64,000 bases of DNA from Endozoicomonas numazuensis. Lineage in GTDB: Bacteria > Pseudomonadota > Gammaproteobacteria > Pseudomonadales > Endozoicomonadaceae. The translations under genes were made by a program, and so were the position numbers. The stretch spans positions 142,773-206,772 of the forward strand of contig NZ_JOKH01000004.1 in assembly GCF_000722635.1 (NCBI RefSeq). Reading direction: 5' to 3'. Below, one piece after another: positions 37,797-44,071 of this stretch; the first letter of the stretch is position 1; each line of letters begins with the position of its first letter. The notes beneath the pieces were generated by a model that was given only the letters and a program-made list of their open reading frames with translations, was not told the DNA's origin and made no database searches.

Positions 37797-38843
37797 TCAA
37801 CCCTTCGTTTTTCCTGTCAGTTCCAACCATAACCTTTCAGCGTACCGTCCCAACAACCAGAAACTCAGTGCTAACAAAGCGTAGAACAGCGCTTTATGCA
37901 TTTCGTCCCAGCCATACTCAAAGAACCGGGTATACAGATTCACCAATAGAAAACAGACGCCGCTGACTCTCAGTATTGAGTCATCTCTGCGAAACCCCAT
38001 AACCAGAGCTATACCGGACGCCACAACCATAGCTAGACGCCATAACCAAAGCTCTGCTTGCGAAGCCTCATAGGGTTCCAGTCCATAATTATCATTGCCT
38101 GCCACGGACAAAACCCACAAACATACAAACAGCATCATCAACGAGACAAACTGCGTCGAATCAAAATAGGCTCTGGTTCTTGCGAAGCATGTCAGTCCAT
38201 AGCTAATCAGTAACATCACCAGACTGAAGCAAAAGAATCTCAGTGGATAGCTCATGCCGTAGAATGGTTGGTCTTCACCTCCAGCCCAATACGCTGTTTC
38301 AGCAAAAAACCAGACAGCCAATACCAGTAGCCCCAGCACCCATAGCAACAAAGACTCCAGGCATATCGAAACAACCAGATAGATTATGGCAGCAAGGAGT
38401 AATAACAACGCATAATGCCCACTCCCCGTATCAATGGCCTGACCAAGGTAATAAATGGAAGCCGCTGAGGAAACAGCTCCCAAAAAGAAAATTAATTCCT
38501 GACTAAAAACATGGCGACTCTGACGAGACTTAAACCACCCGCCAAACAGGAAAATGCCCATGGACAACACGGCAAAAATCAGGCTTCGAGTACTGTCCTG
38601 AAGCGTAAAAAGGTGCTCCAGCCATTCCATCAGCGCTTCATCCATAATGACGGCTAACAGTGATAGGGCCATGGAAGAAAGTGCAGCCCAAAAAGCATAT
38701 TGGGCCACCATGCGCCATTGAAAAGAACGCACCTGCAAAGCACTCAGTAAAGTGGCTTTCTTCCCTTCTTCTAAAAGCCCCTCTTTAGACCAGCTTTCCA
38801 GGCTTTCTTCCAGAAAGCGGTACTGTTTTCCATTCACTTTCAT
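37797..38843 (-). CDS. DUF2157-like polytopic membrane protein
   Basis: The 348 residues start with a soluble segment (about 1-45: LESWSKEGLLEEGKKATLL) like the N-terminus of DUF2157 proteins, followed by about ten transmembrane segments to the end. Function unknown. No catalytic or transport motif is seen. It lies downstream of the frameshifted secreted-protein gene on the same strand, about 30 bases away, and could be co-transcribed with it. Confidence 0.75.
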   Translation of the reverse strand: MKVNGKQYRFLEESLESWSKEGLLEEGKKATLLSALQVRSFQWRMVAQYAFWAALSSMALSLLAVIMDEALMEWLEHLFTLQDSTRSLIFAVLSMGIFLFGGWFKSRQSRHVFSQELIFFLGAVSSAASIYYLGQAIDTGSGHYALLLLLAAIIYLVVSICLESLLLWVLGLLVLAVWFFAETAYWAGGEDQPFYGMSYPLRFFCFSLVMLLISYGLTCFARTRAYFDSTQFVSLMMLFVCLWVLSVAGNDNYGLEPYEASQAELWLWRLAMVVASGIALVMGFRRDDSILRVSGVCFLLVNLYTRFFEYGWDEMHKALFYALLALSFWLLGRYAERLWLELTGKTKG

Positions 38844-38870
38844 AATATGTCTCTGGGATGACCTATCTTG

Positions 38871-39404
38871 CTATGGCTCGTCTTCTGATAAACCGGAGTG
38901 CTGGACTTCTATCGAAATAAGTTTGCATGAATAACCCGTTAAGTTGCCATTATTGTTAAAATGCTCAAACACGTTGATCAAAGTAAATGCGTCTTTTTTA
39001 ATATTTTTTTGCAAGTCGATATCTGTACAACCACACAAATTAAACCCTTCTTTATCTATGCAGGGTTTAAACTGTTCAATATCGCCCAAAGATGGATCAT
39101 ATAGCCTCTTAATAATATCGAACGTATCTTCCATGCTCTCTTGCTCACCTCTTAACAGCTCGGTGCGGTCAGTTCTGCTAACAAAATCTTCCTTTGAATA
39201 AACGTACTCCTCTTTTCCCTGAACAATAAAACTTTTCTCTCCTGTGCTCCAGGTGAGAGGCCCCAATACCAATCGGCCAGGATGGACATTCCAATCTGAG
39301 TCCACAGGCTCACCGGGGATACTCTGCCGCCGAATCAACAACTGTGGAATTCTGAATTCACACTTTTCAAAATAGGTTCGACAATCAAACCGATGTTGTT
39401 TTTT
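38871..39404 (-). CDS. Frameshifted C-terminal part of a secreted protein (ORF B)
   Basis: Continuation, in the -1 frame, of the gene that begins at 39865. From the slip site it reads QHRFDCRTYFEKCEF… to the stop at 38871, 175 residues. It aligns with the second half of the 35740-36720 protein: FRIPQLLIRR with VPEVSIRYEL, LCGCTDIDLQ with VCDCTEQNIQ, and SCKLISI with SCDLYSL. An internal ATG at 39422 is only a formal start and has no signal peptide. A fused product would be 331 residues against 326 for the paralogue. Confidence 0.65.
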   Translation of the reverse strand, partial: KKQHRFDCRTYFEKCEFRIPQLLIRRQSIPGEPVDSDWNVHPGRLVLGPLTWSTGEKSFIVQGKEEYVYSKEDFVSRTDRTELLRGEQESMEDTFDIIKRLYDPSLGDIEQFKPCIDKEGFNLCGCTDIDLQKNIKKDAFTLINVFEHFNNNGNLTGYSCKLISIEVQHSGLSEDEP

Positions 39405-39865
39405 GTTGCCTCTCCCTCCCATATTCCAGCTGCCGTAATAATCGGTAAGCTCAGCGTTCCATTCAGCAGAACAGATCGTTCAACTTCCAAAATTATTTTA
39501 TAACTGCTCTCTCTTGCAAGATCAGCCACCTGATAGTGACAAGTAAGATAATAAAGCCCTTCTTCCTTAATAAGGCTGGCTTGTTCAAAAATGATTGTCA
39601 TCTTAGTTTCAGGTGCTTGATGAGGCGAGTCAGAGCGCATCCTTACCCAGGATGATGGCATTCCCGGCGTCAAAGGGGCTTGCCAGTAACCATTCGCGTG
39701 GTTAAAAACAATATCTGCCGGCGAAGGACAATGACTTGTATTAATCAAGGAAGGAGGCTCTGAAAGCTTTTTAGTGGCCACTTCGGGTATTGTGCCACTA
39801 CCGACTGCGAGAAAAGAAAACAAAGCACTTGTCAAAAATAGCGCAATACCAAGCCTTAACTGCAT
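39335..39865 (-). CDS. Secreted protein, N-terminal part (ORF A) before a -1 frameshift
   Basis: The frame from ATG 39865 (a longer frame extends to 40006) has a signal peptide (MQLRLGIALFLTSALFSFLA…) and mature segments HCPSPADIVFNH, YWQAPLTPG and LTCHYQVAD, colinear with FYCPPG, WAAPVQQAP and GCIYAD of the 35740-36720 paralogue. In frame it ends at 39335 after 176 residues, its last 20 residues unrelated to the paralogue. The homology continues instead in the -1 frame (ORF B). The junction is at an A AAA AAC heptamer. Function unknown. Confidence 0.7.
   Translation of the reverse strand: MQLRLGIALFLTSALFSFLAVGSGTIPEVATKKLSEPPSLINTSHCPSPADIVFNHANGYWQAPLTPGMPSSWVRMRSDSPHQAPETKMTIIFEQASLIKEEGLYYLTCHYQVADLARESSYKIILEVERSVLLNGTLSLPIITAAGIWEGEATKNNIGLIVEPILKSVNSEFHSC
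39375..39404 (-). promoter_or_regulatory. Candidate -1 frameshift signal: A AAA AAC plus hairpin
   Basis: On the minus strand the heptamer A AAA AAC (39404-39398) is in the correct 0-frame phasing (ACA AAA AAC). After a 6-base spacer comes a hairpin GGTTTGA-TTG-TCGAACC (39391-39375), seven pairs with one G-U. IS1 uses the same heptamer. The downstream -1 frame is exactly the one that restores homology. Confidence 0.6.
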
Positions 39866-40066
39866 AACAAAGCCATGAGTTAGTGAATGAACCCAGAAAG
39901 CGTGGCAAACATCTGCCATTATGCAAGAAAGTGGTTTAAGCCATTCATTTGCAAGCTCTTTGCGCGTACTTTCCACACCTCTATTTTTGGGAAAGGGTGT
40001 TGACACTTTAAGCTTATATCCCTAATATTCGCCGCACTTGTCGAGCAGCAAATCGCTGGTCACAGG

Positions 40067-40153
40067 GCCCAGGTGGCGGAATTGGTAGACGCGCTAGCTT
40101 CAGGTGCTAGTGTCCGAAAGGGCGTGGAAGTTCGAGTCTTCTCCTGGGCACCA
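40067..40153 (+). tRNA. tRNA-Leu(CAG), copy 1
   Basis: 87-nt type II tRNA with encoded CCA. Acceptor GCCCAGG pairs with CCTGGGC, the D-arm is GGTGGCGGAATTGGTAGACGC-like, the anticodon loop has CAG, the long variable arm is present, and the T-loop is TTCGAGT. Confidence 0.97.
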
Positions 40154-40206
40154 ATCATTTAACAATGATTGGGCCGGACGCAAAGTCCATACAATTTGAG
40201 TGATAT

Positions 40207-40293
40207 GCCCAGGTGGCGGAATTGGTAGACGCGCTAGCTTCAGGTGCTAGTGTCCGAAAGGGCGTGGAAGTTCGAGTCTTCTCCTGGGCACCA
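40207..40293 (+). tRNA. tRNA-Leu(CAG), copy 2
   Basis: Same 87-nt sequence as copy 1. The 53-base spacer before it (ATCATTTAACAATGATTGGG…) is identical to the spacer before copy 3, so gene plus spacer form a 140-bp tandem repeat. Confidence 0.97.
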
Positions 40294-40346
40294 ATCATTT
40301 AACAATGATTGGGCCGGACGCAAAGTCCATACAATTTGAGTGATAT

Positions 40347-40433
40347 GCCCAGGTGGCGGAATTGGTAGACGCGCTAGCTTCAGGTGCTAGTGTCCGAAAG
40401 GGCGTGGAAGTTCGAGTCTTCTCCTGGGCACCA
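40347..40433 (+). tRNA. tRNA-Leu(CAG), copy 3
   Basis: Third identical copy, with CCA, followed by a terminator. The 3' flank diverges from the repeat unit immediately after CCA. Confidence 0.97.
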
Positions 40434-40446
40434 TATCACACACTTC

Positions 40447-40476
40447 AAAAAGCTGATCATTGATCGGCTTTTTTAG
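40447..40476 (+). terminator. Terminator of the tRNA-Leu cluster
   Basis: AAAAGCTGATC pairs with GATCGGCTTTT (one G-U) around an ATT loop and runs into a T-rich tail ending at about 40474. Confidence 0.8.
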
Positions 40477-40622
40477 TATTTAAACTTCGTAAACCCTCAC
40501 TTCTTTCTTATCTCTTTGTATCCAACTATCTACTCTTGCTGACACACATCAACTTCGTAGATTCAAAACCATCATATTGGCAAAAATAAAGAGTTGGCTA
40601 ACTTTCAGCTCTGGAATCATTA

Positions 40623-41234
40623 ATGGAACTCAATACCTGGCTGGCTTTTCTGGCCGCCACTCTCATCATCAGTCTTACGCCCGGAGCCGGTGCAGTCAAC
40701 ACCATGGCCACTGCAATTCGTTCAGGACTGATCAGAACCCTGCCATCTATTATGGGGCTTCAGGTCGCTCTGATTCTATTTCTGGTAGTTGTTGCTGCCG
40801 GGCTCGGCGCCGTACTCACAGCTTCAGAAACATTATTTACCCTGATCAAGTGGGTAGGAGCCATTTACCTGGTTTTTCTGGGTATCGTAAAGTGGCGTGA
40901 AGCCACTCTGGAAATGACGAACGAAAGCCCAGTCCCCATCAGTCAAAGAAAATCATTTGCCAGCGCAATTATGGTTAACCTGACCAACCCCAAAGCCATT
41001 GTGTTTCAGGCTGCATTTCTTCCGCAGTTCATTGACCCAACTCTAGTACTCTGGCCCCAGTACTTGATTATGGGCGTCACCATGGTGATCGTCGACAGCC
41101 TTGTCATGATTGGCTACGCCAGCTTTGCTCTGAAGCTGATGCCCGTATTGAAAAAGTATGGACGTCTGCAAAACAGACTGTTTGGCTCAATGTTTATAGC
41201 CTGTGGAGGGCTTTTGGCTGCCAGCCAGCGGTAA
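40623..41234 (+). CDS. LysE/RhtB-family amino-acid exporter
   Basis: Inner-membrane efflux protein. The 203 residues have six hydrophobic segments and the RhtB hallmark SLTPGAGAVNTMATAIRSG near residues 17-35, followed by GLQVALILF and the FLNPKA-like LTNPKAIVFQAAFLPQF segment (about 118-135). Likely substrates in the family are homoserine, threonine, lysine or related metabolites; it cannot be narrowed here. The gene stands alone between the tRNA-Leu cluster and the CsrB-like RNA. Confidence 0.9.
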   Translation: MELNTWLAFLAATLIISLTPGAGAVNTMATAIRSGLIRTLPSIMGLQVALILFLVVVAAGLGAVLTASETLFTLIKWVGAIYLVFLGIVKWREATLEMTNESPVPISQRKSFASAIMVNLTNPKAIVFQAAFLPQFIDPTLVLWPQYLIMGVTMVIVDSLVMIGYASFALKLMPVLKKYGRLQNRLFGSMFIACGGLLAASQR

Positions 41235-41322
41235 CCTTCCTAATAGTACTATGGTCAATGTCTCACAAGCGGAAAGGAAAACCTCCGGTTTCGGAAAATA
41301 CCTAGTCATGGATAATAGGAAT

Positions 41323-41754
41323 CGTCAGCTCGGGACAGGAAGTCCAGAAAGTCAGGAAGACTACAGCTGACAGGGAAGAGATTCAGGCAGGATGCCTCAG
41401 GACAGTCAGGAAGACTTTCCGAATCGCAGGAAGCATAAGGGCCAGGATGCCCAGAGTCAGGAAGACTCGAATACTGCAGGAAGCTTTGAAGTCAGGACGA
41501 CAGATTTCTGAAAGCGAATTGAGGCAGGATGCCCGAAGGACGAAAGGATTAGCTGCAGGACGCAGCTTGGCAGGACGCCAGAAGGTCAGGAAGACAGGAA
41601 AGTTCAGCAGGATGCAAACCAGGCAGGACGCCTGAAGTGGTCAGGAAAGACCAGTACAGCAGGATGCTATTTCAGATAAGGAAGATCTGAAACACAGAAC
41701 AGTAAAAGGGGTCACAGGGATTGTACGGAAAGCAGACCACAGGGTCTGTTTTTT
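41323..41754 (+). ncRNA. csrB: CsrB/RsmZ-type regulatory RNA
   Basis: RNA that sequesters the translational regulator CsrA. In about 430 bases there are 19 CAGGA words (from 41336 to 41663) plus several AGGA/CAGGG variants, many placed in small hairpin loops such as GTCAGGAAGAC, GGCAGGATGCC, GGCAGGACGCC and TGCAGGACGCA. This repeated loop pattern is the CsrB signature. A rho-independent terminator follows at 41733-41754. The 5' end is set at about 41323 from a GATAAT -10-like element at 41311-41316; no clear UvrY/GacA palindrome was found. A frame across it (41447-41635) is an artefact of the repeats. Confidence 0.9.
41733..41754 (+). terminator. Terminator of the CsrB-like RNA
   Basis: CAGACC (41733-41738), loop ACAG, GGTCTG (41743-41748), then six T. 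Confidence 0.92.
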
Positions 41755-41810
41755 GTGTCTGGAGATGTTGACAAAGAACCCGCTCATACATATCATGCAT
41801 CTCGTTCCTC

Positions 41811-41886
<76 letters not shown>

Positions 41887-41891
41887 TATAC

Positions 41892-41932
41892 AGCAAAGCC
41901 CGTAGCGTTAGTAAGCACTACGGGCTTTTTGC
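41892..41932 (+). terminator. Terminator after tRNA-Thr
   Basis: AGCAAAGCCCGTAG and CTACGGGCTTTTTGCT form a long stem around a ten-base loop with an internal T5 run. Confidence 0.85.
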
Positions 41933-42119
41933 TATCTGGCGTTTGGTCTTGGCAGTGGTCTTGGCAAAGTGCATTCACCGTTTTTCCTCTCTGCATCCTT
42001 CTTACGAATTCCTACAGCATAACGCATATTTCTGTTAAGTCAGTTAGTCGTACAACTCAGCTGAAAAACATCTATGCTACTTCGTCGCTTACCCACCAGC
42101 TAAAAACTCCTCAAAACTT

Positions 42120-42461
42120 CTATACCCAGAAAGAAAGTAACCAGCCGATAAACAGGGTAAGTAAAGGTTTAGTGGCTACCCTCATCGCGACTTCAAACCA
42201 TACTTCAAAAAAACTCAATCGGATTCCACTTTTGTCACTATCAGCAACACCCATCTTATCTTCTGCATCCCAACGGATTGACTGTGTGAAATGACTGAGC
42301 CCAAGAGCGGTGCCAACGGCTACAACAAAGGGTAGTTCGATCACACCTGCACTGAGTGGAGTTATAAACCACCCCCAAAATTGAAATATGACCAGCCCCG
42401 ATAACAACGCATTCAAAATAATCAGACTACTTGTCATCAGGTAAAATAGTATCGATTGCAT
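42120..42461 (-). CDS. Small membrane protein of the island
   Basis: A 113-residue protein with three hydrophobic segments (about 5-30, 37-58 and 90-112) and a short polar loop. Not recognised. The AAGGAGG ribosome-binding site just upstream of the ATG at 42461 is strong, which argues that it is a real gene. It starts 55 bases downstream of the Hfq-like gene on the same strand. Confidence 0.6.
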   Translation of the reverse strand: MQSILFYLMTSSLIILNALLSGLVIFQFWGWFITPLSAGVIELPFVVAVGTALGLSHFTQSIRWDAEDKMGVADSDKSGIRLSFFEVWFEVAMRVATKPLLTLFIGWLLSFWV

Positions 42462-42515
42462 ACAACCTCCTTGTCTGTATATTTTTTACTAATATTGCAT
42501 GACGTGACGCCAAGG

Positions 42516-42905
42516 TCACAGAGAAGCTTGCACTACTCGCCTTCTTTTCTTCACCACTGAAACCTTCTTTATACCGCCTGCTTTGTACTTCGCGGCATAA
42601 GCCTTACGCTTTGATTGAGTAACTGTTTTAGCCGCTGTGTTAACTCTTTGCTCCTCAGGTAAATCCGGTCTTACAAAATTCTCTTTAGGAGTGATTTCAG
42701 AAATAGATGACATTGGAAACATCTGGCCTACTTTCTTACCAGATACAGATTTTGTGATGATATTAGAACCATCATACCCTTGGATAAGCACATCATATCG
42801 ATGAGGTCTTTGTGTAAGGAGCTTGATAACCACAGGTATTTCATTATCAATCAAATTGTCTAAGTAGCGATTCTGAATATTATTGTGACGCTTTTTTTGG
42901 TGCAT
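42516..42905 (-). CDS. Hfq-like (Sm-fold) protein with a basic C-terminal tail
   Basis: The segment NRYLDNLIDNEIPVVIKLL … DVLIQGYDGSNIITKSV … QMFPMSSISEITP can be laid against Hfq (FL..LR.E..PV.I.L, then I..FD...LLK, then QM.YKHAISTVVP), with a three-residue insertion in the first loop and the Hfq KHAIS replaced by MSSIS. The last 40 residues are rich in Lys/Arg (KRKAYAAKYKAGG, VVKKRRR). ATG 42905 is preferred over two upstream Mets for its AGGGATG site; the product is 129 residues. If Hfq-like, it probably binds RNA, but the proximal-face residues of true Hfq are not conserved. Assignment is by eye and tentative. Confidence 0.5.
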   Translation of the reverse strand: MHQKKRHNNIQNRYLDNLIDNEIPVVIKLLTQRPHRYDVLIQGYDGSNIITKSVSGKKVGQMFPMSSISEITPKENFVRPDLPEEQRVNTAAKTVTQSKRKAYAAKYKAGGIKKVSVVKKRRRVVQASL

Positions 42906-43026
42906 TTTGAACATCCCTTTATTGCTCTGAACGCAGATCATAGATCCATCAAAAATAGTGTTTCTGGTTAAGTGGCAACTCCAGGCAAAGATTCATTTCT
43001 GAGCTTTGAGCCACCACCATATAGCC

Positions 43027-43341
43027 TCAGCCCATTTCGTTCTCACTGAACGCCTCTGAGCCATAATAGTTTTCAAGCTGCTTTCTCACTTCTCTGTAGG
43101 CAGAGCTGACATCCGAAACTTGGTTTGCACAAACCCAAAAGTAGATCGCTTTCTCGTTACTGACTCTGTCATAACCAAGTGCATGACAAAACAAGACTCC
43201 AGGTTTAACTCTCAGTTTGCCGAGAACAGCTTTTGTAATTGCTTTCCATCTCTGCTTTTTTCTCTGCCCCTGAGGGTCGAGCACCAACAGCCCTCTCTGA
43301 TTCTTTATCAGCCCACGAATTTTGATTTGTTTATCGCTCAT
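43027..43341 (-). CDS. Island protein of unknown function
   Basis: A 104-residue basic-then-acidic soluble protein (KIRGLIKNQRGLLVLDPQGQRKKQRW… then YREVRKQLENYYGSEAF). I do not recognise a family. It lies upstream of the Hfq-like gene on the same strand, with a GAGAG stretch before the ATG. Confidence 0.5.
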   Translation of the reverse strand: MSDKQIKIRGLIKNQRGLLVLDPQGQRKKQRWKAITKAVLGKLRVKPGVLFCHALGYDRVSNEKAIYFWVCANQVSDVSSAYREVRKQLENYYGSEAFSENEMG

Positions 43342-43870
43342 GTTTCTCTCTCTATTTTGTTCATTACTAAAGGAGTTTAAGGCGATTTTTTTATTTCATA
43401 ACTTTGGTGCTCTTTCTCTCGTATTGAGGCTTAGAGCAGGCTCGATAGATGTCATTTTTATTGAAGAAAACCTTGCCCTGCCTGAAACTTAAGCGAGTAA
43501 GCATATGGGTTTATTTTTGTGACAGAAGACCGAAACTGACTTACCTCTAATCAATGGGACGAAGGGGGCTTCTCCACTCAAAATGAATGTTACCTATTAG
43601 TCAAAGCTCCCCTTGTATCACTTTGATGACTTTAAAAGAGCAAGATTTTTTTTGAGCTGCATTCCTGTTCGCTCCCTCTTTAAAAGGCAACTTTCTTACT
43701 GGAAGCGAGCCACACATAGATAACACCAAAGGACCTTTACATCTGACAGCCTGAACTCTACTCAAAATTTTTTCTGTTTTTTTTTCGTACTTCCGGCCTT
43801 TGAAAAGTCTTTTTATACAGGGAGGTATGAAAGTCATGCCTGAACTAGACAGACATAACGGGTGGATCCA
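43342..43870. other. Intergenic region without convincing gene
   Basis: About 530 AT-rich bases. A 78-codon frame on the minus strand (43601-43837) has no ribosome-binding site and no recognisable product. I see no RNA gene or repeat. Confidence 0.4.
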
Positions 43871-44014
43871 ATGTCCATAATTTCAGATTGCACTATCTGC
43901 AATAACTGTAAACGGCCTCTGATTCTGCGAGTAGGGAAGAAAAATATGCCCCACTATGCACATAGAAAAAATGAGGCATGTGGAAAAATTGAGCCAGTAG
44001 TTAGGGAGGACTGA
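43871..44014 (+). pseudogene. CoiA-like zinc/nuclease N-terminal fragment 1
   Basis: A 47-residue frame, CTICNNCKRPLILRVGKKNMPHYAHRKNEAC…, matching the N-terminal segment of competence CoiA-like proteins (CxxC…L..R.G….HFAH…..C). A full CoiA is several times longer, so this is a remnant or a very short stand-alone domain. A related fragment lies at 47861, on the other side of the ankyrin-viperin pair. Confidence 0.5.
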
Positions 44015-44020
44015 TCGAAT

Positions 44021-44055
44021 AGAAAGGCTTGGCCATACTTTGGCTAAGCCTTTCT
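44021..44055. terminator. Hairpin between convergent island genes
   Basis: AGAAAGGCTTGGCCA (44021-44035) and TGGCTAAGCCTTTCT (44041-44055) form a 15-position stem with one G-T pair. It lies just beyond the 3' end of the ankyrin-protein gene. Confidence 0.7.
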
Positions 44056-44071
44056 GTTAGCAATAGATTAG

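Noticed and set aside
41447-41635. 62-codon open frame inside the GGA-repeat region
   Set aside because: The sequence is explained by a CsrB-like RNA; the frame encodes a repetitive basic peptide without a ribosome-binding site.
43601-43837. 78-codon open frame on the minus strand
   Set aside because: No ribosome-binding site, no recognisable domain, AT-rich intergenic setting.
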